From the NCBI GenBank assembly GCA_020024465.1, contig JAHHTT010000004.1:11017-75016 (forward strand): a DNA stretch of 64,000 bases. Direction: 5' to 3'. Source of the stretch: Odoribacter sp. GTDB lineage: Bacteria; Bacteroidota; Bacteroidia; Bacteroidales; Marinifilaceae. A program made the translations under genes and the position numbers. Positions 50,925 to 61,012 of this stretch are shown piece by piece. The stretch's first letter is position 1. Every line of letters begins with the position of its first letter. The notes under the pieces were generated by a model. It did no database searches and was not told the DNA's origin. It was given only the letters and a program-made list of their open reading frames with translations.

Positions 50925-52634
50925 ATGGAGAAAGACCGACACATTGTAGAACCCGAGGAAGAGAAATCATTGAACTTCATCGAGCAAATTATTGAAAAGG
51001 AAATCGCAGAAGGTAAAAATGGAGGGAAAGTACATACTCGTTTCCCTCCGGAACCCAATGGTTATTTACACATTGGTCATGCAACCTCTATTTGCCTCAA
51101 TTTTGGACTGGCGGCAAAATACAATGGTAAGTGTAATTTACGTTTTGACGATACGAACCCTTCGAAGGAAGATGTTGAATTTACGGATGCAATTCAAGAG
51201 GACATCAAATGGCTGGGATTCCAGTGGGATGGAGAAGTTCATTATGCTTCCGATTATTTTCAACAACTTTATGATTGGGCAGAGCAAATGATCCGTGACG
51301 GAAAAGCATATGTGGATGATCAAACGGCAGAGGAAATCAGTGCCGGTCGCAAGACTATCACCGAGCCGGGAGTGAACAGTCCCTACCGAAACCGCTCTGT
51401 AGAAGAAAATATGGAACTTTTTCATCGGATGAAGGCCGGAGAATTCAAAGAAGGCAGCCATGTATTACGTGCCAAGATCGATATGGCAGCACCTAATATG
51501 TTGATGCGTGATCCGATTATGTATCGTATTATATATTGCAGCCACCATCGGACAGGAGATAAATGGTGTATTTATCCGATGTATGATTTTACTCATGGCC
51601 AAAGCGATTATTTAGAGGGTATTACACATTCTATTTGTACTTTGGAGTTTGAAATTCACAGACCGCTTTATAATTGGTTCCTGGACGAGCTGACCTCTAC
51701 GGAATATCGTCCTCGTCAGATTGAATTTGCACGTCGTAATCTGAATTATACTGTGATGAGTAAGCGCCGCCTGTTGGAATTGGTGCAGAAAAAATATGTC
51801 TCCGGTTGGGATGATCCGCGAATGCCGACGATTTGTGGCTTGCGCCGTCGCGGCTATACTCCGGAGTCAATCCGTATGTTTGCTGAAAAAGTTGGGGTTG
51901 CACGTCGTGAAATTGTGGTGGATATGGCATTATTGGAATATTGTGTGCGTGAACATCTGAACAAGACCGCTCCTCGTGTCATGGCTGTACTGGAACCGAT
52001 AAAAGTTGTGTTGGACAATTATCCAGAGGGAAAGATTGAAATGGTGGAAATTGAAAATAATCCGGAAGATCCGACAGCAGGAATCCGCCAAGTGGCTTTC
52101 AGCAGAGAGTTGTTTATAGAGCGGGATGATTTTATGGAAAATGCACCGAAGAAATTTTTCCGCTTGACACCGGGGCAGGAAGTGCGTTTGAAAGGTGCTT
52201 ATATTATCAGATGTACAGACCATATAGAAAAAGATGAGGCTGGCAATGTAACAGTTGTCCATTGTATCTATGATGCGGAAAGTCGTAGTGGAAGCGGTCA
52301 TGAAGCAGCAAATCGTAAAGTGAAAGGAACTTTGCATTGGGTGGCAGCTGATGATGCCATTGAAGCTGAAGTTCGTCTGTATGACCGTTTATTTAAAGAT
52401 GAAGATCCAGCAGGGCATAAAGATGTTGATTTTAAGGAGTTTATTAATGAAAATTCCTTGCGAGTTTTGACTGGATGTAAATTGGAATCAAGTCTTAAGG
52501 ATTCACGTCCGGGCGACCGCTTCCAGTTTCAGAGATTGGGGTATTTTTGTGTAGATCCGGATTCCAAGGATGATAAATTAGTAATTAATCGCACAGTATC
52601 ATTAAAAGATACATGGCAAAAAATGAATAAATAA
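50925..52634 (+). CDS. glnS: Glutaminyl-tRNA synthetase
   Basis: Class I aminoacyl-tRNA synthetase charging tRNA-Gln, 569 residues. HIGH motif in [17 protein letters not shown], then [34 protein letters not shown], and the KMSKS loop as [11 protein letters not shown]. The C-terminal anticodon-binding beta-barrels are complete ([31 protein letters not shown]). Presence of GlnRS means Gln-tRNA is made directly and not by amidation. The stop codon directly abuts the ATG of the YitT-type gene. Confidence 0.97.
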   Translation: MEKDRHIVEPEEEKSLNFIEQIIEKEIAEGKNGGKVHTRFPPEPNGYLHIGHATSICLNFGLAAKYNGKCNLRFDDTNPSKEDVEFTDAIQEDIKWLGFQWDGEVHYASDYFQQLYDWAEQMIRDGKAYVDDQTAEEISAGRKTITEPGVNSPYRNRSVEENMELFHRMKAGEFKEGSHVLRAKIDMAAPNMLMRDPIMYRIIYCSHHRTGDKWCIYPMYDFTHGQSDYLEGITHSICTLEFEIHRPLYNWFLDELTSTEYRPRQIEFARRNLNYTVMSKRRLLELVQKKYVSGWDDPRMPTICGLRRRGYTPESIRMFAEKVGVARREIVVDMALLEYCVREHLNKTAPRVMAVLEPIKVVLDNYPEGKIEMVEIENNPEDPTAGIRQVAFSRELFIERDDFMENAPKKFFRLTPGQEVRLKGAYIIRCTDHIEKDEAGNVTVVHCIYDAESRSGSGHEAANRKVKGTLHWVAADDAIEAEVRLYDRLFKDEDPAGHKDVDFKEFINENSLRVLTGCKLESSLKDSRPGDRFQFQRLGYFCVDPDSKDDKLVINRTVSLKDTWQKMNK

Positions 52635-53522
52635 ATGAAGAATAAAAATCTTTTGAAGGAGATAAAACCTTATGTGATTATCACCTTCGGTATGTTAATC
52701 TACTCTTTTGCTGCTACAGGATTTCTAGTACCTCATAAAATCGTAGGTGGAGGTGCAACGGGTATATCTACTGTATTGTTTTATTTGTTTGGAATTCCTG
52801 TCGGAGTCGGCTATGCTTTGGTCAATGTTATTCTTTTAGCGATTGCCATGAAAGTCTTGGGACCGAAGTTCGGTATAAAAACCATCTTTGCAATAGCCGT
52901 CGGCAGTATTTTCTTAGGTGTCATGCAACCCTTGATGCCTGTGGACGGAATATTGCCAGATGAGAAATTTATGAGTACTATTATTGCAGCAATGTTGACC
53001 GGTCTCGGTATCGGAATAGCCATTTCAGTGGGCGGAAGTACCGGAGGAACGGATATTATAGCTATGTTAGTGACCAAATATCATAATGTTAGTCCTGGTA
53101 AAATTTTGATGTTCAGCGACTTCTGTGTAATTGCGATGACTTTGTTGATTTATGATCATATTGACAGAGAGGCTGTCGGCGGTTTGATATATGGTTATGT
53201 AATGATGGGTATTGTATCATTTACAGTCGATTATGTATTGACTGGCAAAACGCAATCGGCGCAATTGTTTATTTTTACCGATAAATATGATGAGGTAGCT
53301 TGTGAATTGACCAATCAGGTACATCGTGGAGTGACTCTTATTGACGCGAAGGGCTGGTATTCCGGGCAGGATAAGAAAATCATCTTAATTGTAGCTCGTA
53401 AGTATGAAGCTTCTGATGTTTTGAGAATCGCCAAACAGATTGATCCAGATGTATTTATGACGATGGCTCCAGTGATGGGTGTATTTGGTAAGGGATTTGA
53501 TGAAGTGAAAGGAGTAAAATAA
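52635..53522 (+). CDS. YitT family membrane protein (DUF161/DUF2179)
   Basis: 295 residues with five to six N-terminal membrane helices (PYVIITFGMLIYSFAATGFLVPH, GGGATGISTVLFYLFGIPVGV, ISVGGSTGGTDIIAMLVTKY) and a C-terminal DUF2179 cytoplasmic domain (QSAQLFIFTDKYDEVACEL, RGVTLIDAKGWYSGQDKKIILIV). The family's transport role is not established. It starts directly after the glnS stop, so the two are co-transcribed, and a strong terminator follows. Confidence 0.9.
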   Translation: MKNKNLLKEIKPYVIITFGMLIYSFAATGFLVPHKIVGGGATGISTVLFYLFGIPVGVGYALVNVILLAIAMKVLGPKFGIKTIFAIAVGSIFLGVMQPLMPVDGILPDEKFMSTIIAAMLTGLGIGIAISVGGSTGGTDIIAMLVTKYHNVSPGKILMFSDFCVIAMTLLIYDHIDREAVGGLIYGYVMMGIVSFTVDYVLTGKTQSAQLFIFTDKYDEVACELTNQVHRGVTLIDAKGWYSGQDKKIILIVARKYEASDVLRIAKQIDPDVFMTMAPVMGVFGKGFDEVKGVK

Positions 53523-53542
53523 TATGCCTGATTATAAATTGT

Positions 53543-53582
53543 AATCGGGCTATAAGCAATTATGCTTATAGCCCGATTTTTT
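53543..53582 (+). terminator. Strong Rho-independent terminator
   Basis: 16-bp perfect stem AATCGGGCTATAAGCA / TGCTTATAGCCCGATT, 4-base loop ATTA, then a T-run, 20 bases after the YitT-type gene. Confidence 0.95.
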
Positions 53583-53616
53583 ATGTGAATTTGAAATGGA
53601 AGATATAGGGTGATTA

Positions 53617-53646
53617 TTTGCATGTCAGTTAAAATGTATATATTTG
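53617..53646 (+). promoter_or_regulatory. Promoter for the ECF sigma gene
   Basis: TTTG (53617-53620), an 18-base spacer, then TATATTTG (53639-53646). This is the full -33/-7 Bacteroidetes arrangement, 21 bases before the sigma factor start. Transcription therefore looks dependent on the housekeeping sigma factor. Confidence 0.7.
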
Positions 53647-53667
53647 CCTCCTAAGTAGTAAAACACC

Positions 53668-54237
53668 ATGGAAGAAAAAGATATCTTGTTCAGTACTATA
53701 AAAGATGGTGATTGGGAGGCATTTACTTCCTGTTTTCAGCAATATGCCGAGCAACTGTATTTATATGCAGCCGGTTTTGTAGGCGATCAGGAAGATGCTC
53801 GTGATATTGTGCAGGATATTTTTATTTATGTATGGGAAAATCGCGAAAAACTTACTTTTTCAGAACATTTTTCTTCATATTTATTTCGTGCTGTCAAGCA
53901 TGCATGCGTTGATTATAAGCTTCATGAGAAAGTGAAGGAGCGTTATAAAAATGAAAAAAACACAGCAAGCGAATGTATAGATGAATATGAAGATGATTTT
54001 GATGAACAGTATTCGCGCTTGAGACAGATTATAGATACATTGCCTCCCAAGTGTAAAGAAGTGTTCATTTTAGGCTGTGTGGAAGAATTGAGTTATAAGG
54101 AAATTGCCGAACGTTTGGACTTATCAATAAATACAGTGAAAACTCAAATGAAAATTGCCTATAAAAAGATCAAATCGGATTTTGGTTCTGGGAATGTTCT
54201 GTTGTTGAGTATATTGTTTGAATCTTATTTGAATTAA
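53668..54237 (+). CDS. ECF RNA polymerase sigma factor (FecI-like)
   Basis: 189-residue ECF sigma factor. Region 2 is at about 20-90 (YAAGFVGDQEDARDIVQDIFIYVWENREKL, in parts) and region 4 at about 115-170 (LPPKCKEVFILGCVEELSYKEIAERLDLSINTVKTQM, in parts, with a clear helix-turn-helix). It belongs to the Bacteroidetes group that works with FecR-type anti-sigma factors and a SusC-type receptor with an STN domain. Both partners follow directly, so it probably activates the SusC/D genes when the substrate is sensed at the cell surface. Confidence 0.93.
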   Translation: MEEKDILFSTIKDGDWEAFTSCFQQYAEQLYLYAAGFVGDQEDARDIVQDIFIYVWENREKLTFSEHFSSYLFRAVKHACVDYKLHEKVKERYKNEKNTASECIDEYEDDFDEQYSRLRQIIDTLPPKCKEVFILGCVEELSYKEIAERLDLSINTVKTQMKIAYKKIKSDFGSGNVLLLSILFESYLN

Positions 54238-54314
54238 ATAAAAAATCTTTATTTCTTTTCACCCTAAATGAATAATTGCCCGCTTTTTAATAAACTGAAA
54301 GAAAAAGGTGGGAT

Positions 54315-55466
54315 ATGACTAAGCAAGAAGAAAAACAATGGTTACAAGCAATTCTGGAAGGTAAGATCAAGCCGGGAGATGAAGCGTGGGAACAGATTCG
54401 CAATAATAAAGATTTTGAGGGTATCCGAAAATCAATACGTAAGCGGGTGGGGCTGCATCTGGAAAACAGAGAAGATGAATTGGAAGCAATGTGGCAAAGG
54501 ATTGAGAGTCGTTTGCAAAGAGGTGTTTGTGTGAAGGAAACCAGGCGACACAATTGGTTGGTTGTTTGGACATCTTGGGCTGCTGCTGTGGTGTTGTTAA
54601 TCTGTCTGCCGATTTTGTATGTTTGGTATGAGAAAAAAGAGTTGGAACCGACATTTGCTACCGTATCTTTAGCCAAACAGGAGATTGTGTTGGTGATGCC
54701 TGATGGAGAACGTAAGACATTGAATAGTCAGAATGAGCAGATTATATTGAATGAGAATGGAGGGATGAGGACAAATGACAGAACTTTGATTGTTGAGTCA
54801 GACTGTCAAAAAGAAAAAGAACCTCAATATTATACATTGGATGTACCTAAAGGGGCAGAATATCGTCTGGTGTTGTCGGATGGAACAAAAGTTTTTTTGA
54901 ATGCAGGTACGACATTGAGCTATCCGGACCGTTTTGTCGGAAAAAATCGTGAAATAACATTGAGCGGAGAAGCTTATTTGGTGGTGGCAAAAGATGCGAA
55001 CCATCCTTTTATTGTCAATACCGATGATGTGAAAATTCAAGTGTTGGGAACCGTTTTTAATGTAAATGCATATCCGGATGGGAAGTGGGTACGGACTACT
55101 TTGGTGGAAGGTAAAGTGGAAACGGAATGTAATAATCAAAATATTGTAATGGCCCCGGGAACTCAAGTGGCTTATGACAGAATCTCTCAAATCGTCGATT
55201 ATAAGCCTGTAGATGTTCATTTGTATACTTCTTGGATTGAAGGATATTATGACTTTGAAGAGATGGAATTAGGGGAATTAATGCAAATTATTTCACGTTG
55301 GTATGATATTCCTATTGATTTTGCTTCGGCAGATTTGAAGAAAATAAAATTCAGTGGCCGTTTGCAGCGTTATGAATCAGCAGAAACGCTGTTTGAAATG
55401 TTGGGATATACACAGGAACTCTCTTTTGATCTAACAAAACACCGGGTTACGATTCGGCGCAAATAA
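54315..55466 (+). CDS. FecR-type anti-sigma factor
   Basis: 383 residues. The N-terminal cytoplasmic segment (about 1-78) would hold the sigma factor, a single membrane helix follows (about 79-103; WTSWAAAVVLLICLPILYVWY), and the periplasmic part contains the FecR domain (about 170-270; DVPKGAEYRLVLSDGTKVFLNAGTTLSYP, in parts) and a C-terminal STN-like DUF4974 domain (GYYDFEEMELGELMQIISRWYD, in parts). It transmits the signal from the SusC N-terminal extension to the sigma factor. It starts 77 bases after the sigma gene and precedes the SusC gene by about 110 bases. Confidence 0.93.
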   Translation: MTKQEEKQWLQAILEGKIKPGDEAWEQIRNNKDFEGIRKSIRKRVGLHLENREDELEAMWQRIESRLQRGVCVKETRRHNWLVVWTSWAAAVVLLICLPILYVWYEKKELEPTFATVSLAKQEIVLVMPDGERKTLNSQNEQIILNENGGMRTNDRTLIVESDCQKEKEPQYYTLDVPKGAEYRLVLSDGTKVFLNAGTTLSYPDRFVGKNREITLSGEAYLVVAKDANHPFIVNTDDVKIQVLGTVFNVNAYPDGKWVRTTLVEGKVETECNNQNIVMAPGTQVAYDRISQIVDYKPVDVHLYTSWIEGYYDFEEMELGELMQIISRWYDIPIDFASADLKKIKFSGRLQRYESAETLFEMLGYTQELSFDLTKHRVTIRRK

Positions 55467-55575
55467 AAAACAAGCTGTAGTTCTGATCAATCTTCAGCCT
55501 GTAATGATATGGTACTATCGGCATATAGGGAAAGTTCCGAAAGTATCTATTTATAACCAATAATATTACAAAAGT

Positions 55576-58500
55576 ATGAAAAAAATGCAAGACAATGTAT
55601 TGCCGTGGCATTATCTGTGCCGAAATATGGCAATTTTGAAGACTTTTCTTGTACTCTTTGTGTCTGGGGTATGTTTGTGGCCTATGCAGATTTTGGCACA
55701 AGAAAAGACAACAGTAACGCTGAATCTGAAAGATGTTACTTTGGAAGAGGTGATATCTGAAATGAAGAAGCAAACTACTTATGATTTCTTTTACAAAAGC
55801 GAGTTATTGAAATCAAAGGGCCGGGTAAGTATAAATGTAAAGAATAAAGACGTAAAGGCTGTGTTGGACGAGTTGCTGTTGCCGGCAGGATTGGAGTTTT
55901 TGGTGCAGCATAATTTGATAACCATTAGAGAAAAGGCTGTCCCCCAAAATGATAATGTACAGATGAATACAGTAAGGGGTAAGGTGACTGATAAGGATGG
56001 TAATCCCGTGATTGGAGCTACGGTTGTTATTTATGGTACAACTCAGGGAGTTGCAACGGATATTGATGGTAAGTACACCTTGATGGCTCGTCCGGATGAT
56101 GTATTGAAAGTTTCTTTTGTCGGTTATAAAGCAGAAGTGGTGGCTCTCAAAGGGAAAGTTCATGTTGATATAGTGTTGAGTCCTACAGTTGAAAATCTGG
56201 AAGAAGTAACAGTTGTTGCTTTCGGTCAGCAGAAAAAGGAGAGTGTCGTGTCTGCGATTACTACGGTGCGTCCGATGGATTTGAAAAGCTCAAGCAGTGA
56301 TTTGACCAGCAGCTTTGCAGGTAAAATTGCAGGAATGGTAGGTTGGCAAACAGGAGGTCTGCCTGCTGCATTGACAGAAGAAGAAATGAATACCAAATTC
56401 TATATTCGTGGTATTACATCTTTTCAGACAGGAGCGAATGTGGATCCGTTGATTTTGTTGGATGGAGTAGAGTCTTCCAAGTTGGATTTGGCGCGTATAG
56501 CTCCTGAAGACATTGAAAGTTTCAGTGTAATGAAAGATGCTTCAGCAACGGCAATGTATGGAGCCCGTGGTGCAAATGGTGTGATTTTGGTGACAACAAA
56601 AAAAGGTCAGGAAGGTAGTGTCTATGCAACAGCACGTTATGAGACCGTATTTTCAATGCCTACGAAATGTTTGGATGTCGTTGATCCGATAAATTATATG
56701 CGTATGTATAATCAGGCTTTGTTGTCACGAGATCCGTTGGCCGCTCCCAAGTATAGCGTGGAACGCATTAATCGTACCGGTTCCGGAAAATATCCTTCTT
56801 GGGTATATCCTGCAAACGATTGGTATGATATTTTGTTTAAGGATTTCAATGTAAATCATCATGTGGGAGTAAATATTCGAGGCGGTTCTAAGGTCATTCA
56901 GTATTATGCATCAGTGAATTACAATCGAGACCAAGGTATGCTTAAAACAGATAAGCTGAATGATTTTGACTGTAATATTACCAATAATCAGACTTCTTTC
57001 CGTACGAATTTAAATATTGATTTAAAGGCCGGTATCAAATTGGTGATTAATTCATCAACAACCATTGATAAATATCATGGTCCTCTTTCCAGTGTCAATG
57101 AAGCTTATGCATTGTCATTCAACGCTTCTCCTGTGGATTTTGCACCTATGTATCCGGGCGACGATTATTATTCATGGCCTGAATTGCGTTTCGGGACAAC
57201 AGAAGCAAAGCAAATTAATCCTTATATGCAGATTCAAAGAGGCTATTTGGAACGTACCCGTTATTCAACAACAAACAGGGCAGAGTACATCCACAATCTT
57301 TCCAGTCTGTTGAAAGGTTTGGAATTAAGGGCGAGTGTTTCTGTGGCACAAGCCGGTTATTATACAACCGGATTTATGACTATGCCGGCAATGTTTGCTT
57401 TATTGAACTATGATTTTGAAACCGGTAAGCACCAGTTACAGGATTTGTCTACCGTCAGTAACAGAGCATTGACAGTTGATCGTGACGCTTCAACATCTAC
57501 AACGAATACTCGAGTTACTTATGAAGCTCGAGCTTTGCATACAGCTGCCTGGAAAGAACATCAAACTTCGCTGACTGCAGTATTTCAAGCGCAGGATTAT
57601 ACCTTTACTCCCATAGATAATGTCTTGACTGGAATGCCACAGCGTAATATGACATTTTCAATGCGTGGAACTTATGGTTTGAAGGATCGCTATTTTATTG
57701 AAGGCAGTTTTGGCTATAATGCTTCAGAACGCTTTGCCAAAAGCAATCGTTGGGGATTTTTTCCAGCAGGCGGTGTTGCTTGGGTTGCTTCGAGTGAGCC
57801 TTTTATGGAGTCAGTTTCTCATTGGTTGAATTTTTTTAAAATCAGAGCTTCTTACGGTAAAGTAGGTAATGATGGGGTGATTGCAACTCCTCGTTTTGTC
57901 TTTTTGCCTACGATGGGACTGAGACCTAATATGATGGATCCCGAGGCCGGAAAAGGGACAATGGCTTATAAAAAAGTGATTGGTTATACGAATGAAAATA
58001 TCAAATGGGAAGTTGCAGAGCAGGTGAATTTAGGTTTGGAAGCCAAGATGTTTAAAGGAATTGTTGAATTGAATCTGGATGCTTATCAAGAAATCCGACA
58101 TAATATTATAGGATATCGGGCCAATGTTCCTGCTTCATCCGGTATAGAGTATAATCAGTTGGCAAATATCGGTAAAGCTCGTTCTCGAGGTATTGATTTC
58201 TCAGGAAAAATACAGCATGCTTTCAATAAAGACCTTTGGATTATATTAAATGGAACATTGACCTATAATAAAGTGGTGTATAAAGAGGTGGAAGAGGCAG
58301 TAAACAAACCGGAATGGCAAAAGATGGTCGGTAAGGAAATATCTCAGCCTATCGGCTATATAGCAGAAGGAGTCTTTATGGATCAAGCAGAAATAGACAA
58401 TGCTCCCCGTCAGAATGGTGATGTGTTGCCAGGAGATATTCGCTATCGTGATTTGAATAATGATGGAATTATTGATGTGAATGATGCTACGTATATCGGT

Positions 58501-59028
58501 TTTCCTGAAACTCCTCGTATAACATATGGTTTTTCTGGTTTTATCAATTATAAGAATTTTGAATTCAGTTTTGCTTTTCAAGGTTCCGGTAAACGTTCAT
58601 TTTTTATGGACCCTTCCAGATTGTCGCCTTTTGTAGATGATCATGCCATGCTGACCGCAATATACGAAGACCATTGGTCAGAGGATAATATGAAACGTAA
58701 GCCATTTTGGCCTCGTTTGTCTACTTTCAATTTGATACAGCATAATCCAGAGGAAAATTGGTATGATCCCAAAGCAGCGGAAGTACGTAAGAGTACTTAT
58801 TTTATGAAGGAATGCCGTTTTTTGAGGTGCACTTCTTTGGAGTTGGCTTATAATATGCCCAAACAGTTGATGAATCGATGGAAGTTGCAAAATATGAAGT
58901 TCTTTGTAAGAGCAAACAATCCTTTTTTGATTACCAATTTTAAGATATGGGATGTTGAATTGGGTGAGAATGGTTTTAATTATCCTATACAGAAGACTTG
59001 GGCAATCGGTCTTAATTTCAGTTTTTAA
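55576..59028 (+). CDS. SusC/RagA-type TonB-dependent transporter with STN domain
   Basis: 1150-residue outer membrane transporter. A signal peptide ends ILAQ near residue 42. The STN domain (about 45-115; LKDVTLEEVISEMKKQTTYDFFY) docks the anti-sigma factor. A carboxypeptidase-D-like beta domain follows (about 128-205; VRGKVTDKDGNPVIGATVVIYGT), then the TonB box region and plug (about 213-345; SFSVMKDASATAMYGARGANGVILVTTKKG, in parts) and a 22-strand barrel ending in Phe (AIGLNFSF). It imports an oligosaccharide or peptide captured by the SusD partner; the substrate is unknown. SusD follows 20 bases later. Confidence 0.95.
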   Translation: MKKMQDNVLPWHYLCRNMAILKTFLVLFVSGVCLWPMQILAQEKTTVTLNLKDVTLEEVISEMKKQTTYDFFYKSELLKSKGRVSINVKNKDVKAVLDELLLPAGLEFLVQHNLITIREKAVPQNDNVQMNTVRGKVTDKDGNPVIGATVVIYGTTQGVATDIDGKYTLMARPDDVLKVSFVGYKAEVVALKGKVHVDIVLSPTVENLEEVTVVAFGQQKKESVVSAITTVRPMDLKSSSSDLTSSFAGKIAGMVGWQTGGLPAALTEEEMNTKFYIRGITSFQTGANVDPLILLDGVESSKLDLARIAPEDIESFSVMKDASATAMYGARGANGVILVTTKKGQEGSVYATARYETVFSMPTKCLDVVDPINYMRMYNQALLSRDPLAAPKYSVERINRTGSGKYPSWVYPANDWYDILFKDFNVNHHVGVNIRGGSKVIQYYASVNYNRDQGMLKTDKLNDFDCNITNNQTSFRTNLNIDLKAGIKLVINSSTTIDKYHGPLSSVNEAYALSFNASPVDFAPMYPGDDYYSWPELRFGTTEAKQINPYMQIQRGYLERTRYSTTNRAEYIHNLSSLLKGLELRASVSVAQAGYYTTGFMTMPAMFALLNYDFETGKHQLQDLSTVSNRALTVDRDASTSTTNTRVTYEARALHTAAWKEHQTSLTAVFQAQDYTFTPIDNVLTGMPQRNMTFSMRGTYGLKDRYFIEGSFGYNASERFAKSNRWGFFPAGGVAWVASSEPFMESVSHWLNFFKIRASYGKVGNDGVIATPRFVFLPTMGLRPNMMDPEAGKGTMAYKKVIGYTNENIKWEVAEQVNLGLEAKMFKGIVELNLDAYQEIRHNIIGYRANVPASSGIEYNQLANIGKARSRGIDFSGKIQHAFNKDLWIILNGTLTYNKVVYKEVEEAVNKPEWQKMVGKEISQPIGYIAEGVFMDQAEIDNAPRQNGDVLPGDIRYRDLNNDGIIDVNDATYIGFPETPRITYGFSGFINYKNFEFSFAFQGSGKRSFFMDPSRLSPFVDDHAMLTAIYEDHWSEDNMKRKPFWPRLSTFNLIQHNPEENWYDPKAAEVRKSTYFMKECRFLRCTSLELAYNMPKQLMNRWKLQNMKFFVRANNPFLITNFKIWDVELGENGFNYPIQKTWAIGLNFSF

Positions 59029-59048
59029 TTTGCTAAATTGATGACAAT

Positions 59049-60983
59049 ATGAACTATTTTAATACATTATTGATGTCACTGATTTTACTTCTGTCGGGAT
59101 GTACATATTTGGATGTTGTTCCCAAAGGAGATATTGAGAGTGTAGAATCAATCTTTGAGAAGCGTGAATCAACAGAAAACTGGTTTAAGGTTTGCCACGA
59201 ATGGCTGAGTCCTTTTACTGCATCACATATATCCAATCCGGCTTATATGGGAGCAGATGAAGTGGTTGCAGGTAATTTTATAAGACAGCATTTCAATTTT
59301 GCCTGGAGCGGTTTATATATTGCAGATGGAATGCAGATGGCTCAGAATCCTTATTGTAATATGTGGAGGAAAGATGCTGTTTATAATTCCATTCGTTATT
59401 GTAATACTTTTCTGGAAATGGTAGGAAATGTCTGTAATATGACAGATGCGGAAAAAAAATTATGGTCGGCAGAGATAAAAGCATTGAAGGCTCATTATTA
59501 TTTTGAGTTGTTGCGCCATTATGGGCCATTTGTAATCGTGACTGAAAATGTAACTCCGAATGCCCATATAGATGATATGAAGCTTCCTCGTAGTCCGTTT
59601 GATATTTGTGTTAAGGAGATTGTGTCTTTACTGGACGAAGCGATGAAAGACCTGCCGCCCATGAGTCAGAAAGAAGCCAGTAGAAGGGCATATCATAGTT
59701 TGGAATCTGCTGCAACATTGAAGGCTATGACATTGTTTTATGCTGCTTCACCTCTGTTTAATGGTAATCCTGCCTATACAAATTTTACCAACAGTAAAAA
59801 AGAGAAATTGTTTATTGCGAATCGTGATCCTGAAAAATGGAAACGTGCTGCCATCGCAGCGGATTCTGCATTGCAAATTTGTTTAAATAATGGTAAAAGC
59901 TTGATTTCCTCAACTTCAGGAGATTATGTAAATAAAGATATTATGAATGTTATTTCAGATGTCAGCCAATCGTCATTGGGATTGAATTTTGAAAATAAAG
60001 AAGCTATTTTTATGTTCCATTATGAAAAATTGGATGATGAATCGTGGACTCGTTGGACTCGTCCGTATTATAAAAGTACGGATTCTGATTATAGTTCTTC
60101 TATGTTGGGATGTATTTCTCCTAGTATGAAAATGGTAGAAATGTATTATACGGAACACGGTTTGCCTATTGAACAGGATAAAGAATGGGACTACATGTCT
60201 CGTTATCAGTTAGGTAGGGAAACAAATAAAAAGTATAAGAATATAGTAGAATTGGATAAAGATGTTTTACGTTTGCATTTACGTCGTGAACCACGTTTTT
60301 ATGCCCATGTGGCAGCAGATCGTTGTTATTTTCAAATGGGGACCGGTATGCCTGTTTTGGTAGAGGCCTATCAAGGAGAGAAATTCGGAACCTTACAGAC
60401 TTCCCTAGTGAGTTCTTCTCCACAGAATCTGACGGGTTATTGGATGAAAAAGGGTTCGGACCCGACAGTTTCCAATAAAGGATATGATAATGCGTTTGGT
60501 CAAGAATATGCATGTGTATTGATGCGTTTGGCAGAATTATATTTGATGAAAGCCGAGGCTTGGAACGAGTATCTGGAGGCTCCAGATCAGGAGCATGTCT
60601 ATGGGCCATTGAATGAAGTGCGCAGGCGTGCAGGAATTCCTGATGTTGAAGAAGCTTGGTTGAATTATGGTAAGAATCCCGATAAAGTGAAAACAAAAGA
60701 GGGAATGCGTGAAATTATACACCGAGAGTGGGATGTGGAATTTGCTTTTGAGGGACGTCGTTTTTGGAACTTGCGCCGTTGGTTGACTGCGGAAGAGGAG
60801 TTAAATGCCAGCCAATACGGTTGGAACATTATAGGTAAAGATGCTCGTCAGTTTTATAATAATTTTGAGGGGCCAGTCGTTGTATGGACCAAACGAGAGT
60901 TTATTGCTCCGAGAGATTACCTGTTTCCTATTCGCAGTGAAGAGATTTTAATTTCCGGCTGTGTACAGAATCCGGGTTGGTAA
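59049..60983 (+). CDS. SusD/RagB-type nutrient-binding outer membrane lipoprotein
   Basis: 644-residue surface lipoprotein, lipobox LLSGC (Cys about 18), typical mature start TYLDVVPKGDIESVESIF. Helical TPR-like parts and the C-terminal SusD/RagB region are visible (LMRLAELYLMKAEAWNEY, LNEVRRRAGIPDVEEA, IHREWDVEFAFEGRRFWNLRRW). It forms the lid of the SusC transporter and binds the nutrient at the cell surface. At 644 residues it is longer than the usual 500-570, as in SusD proteins of some non-starch loci. Followed by two further surface lipoprotein genes on the same transcript. Confidence 0.95.
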   Translation: MNYFNTLLMSLILLLSGCTYLDVVPKGDIESVESIFEKRESTENWFKVCHEWLSPFTASHISNPAYMGADEVVAGNFIRQHFNFAWSGLYIADGMQMAQNPYCNMWRKDAVYNSIRYCNTFLEMVGNVCNMTDAEKKLWSAEIKALKAHYYFELLRHYGPFVIVTENVTPNAHIDDMKLPRSPFDICVKEIVSLLDEAMKDLPPMSQKEASRRAYHSLESAATLKAMTLFYAASPLFNGNPAYTNFTNSKKEKLFIANRDPEKWKRAAIAADSALQICLNNGKSLISSTSGDYVNKDIMNVISDVSQSSLGLNFENKEAIFMFHYEKLDDESWTRWTRPYYKSTDSDYSSSMLGCISPSMKMVEMYYTEHGLPIEQDKEWDYMSRYQLGRETNKKYKNIVELDKDVLRLHLRREPRFYAHVAADRCYFQMGTGMPVLVEAYQGEKFGTLQTSLVSSSPQNLTGYWMKKGSDPTVSNKGYDNAFGQEYACVLMRLAELYLMKAEAWNEYLEAPDQEHVYGPLNEVRRRAGIPDVEEAWLNYGKNPDKVKTKEGMREIIHREWDVEFAFEGRRFWNLRRWLTAEEELNASQYGWNIIGKDARQFYNNFEGPVVVWTKREFIAPRDYLFPIRSEEILISGCVQNPGW

Positions 60984-61012
60984 TGTTGGATGAATTATTT
61001 AAATTGTAAATT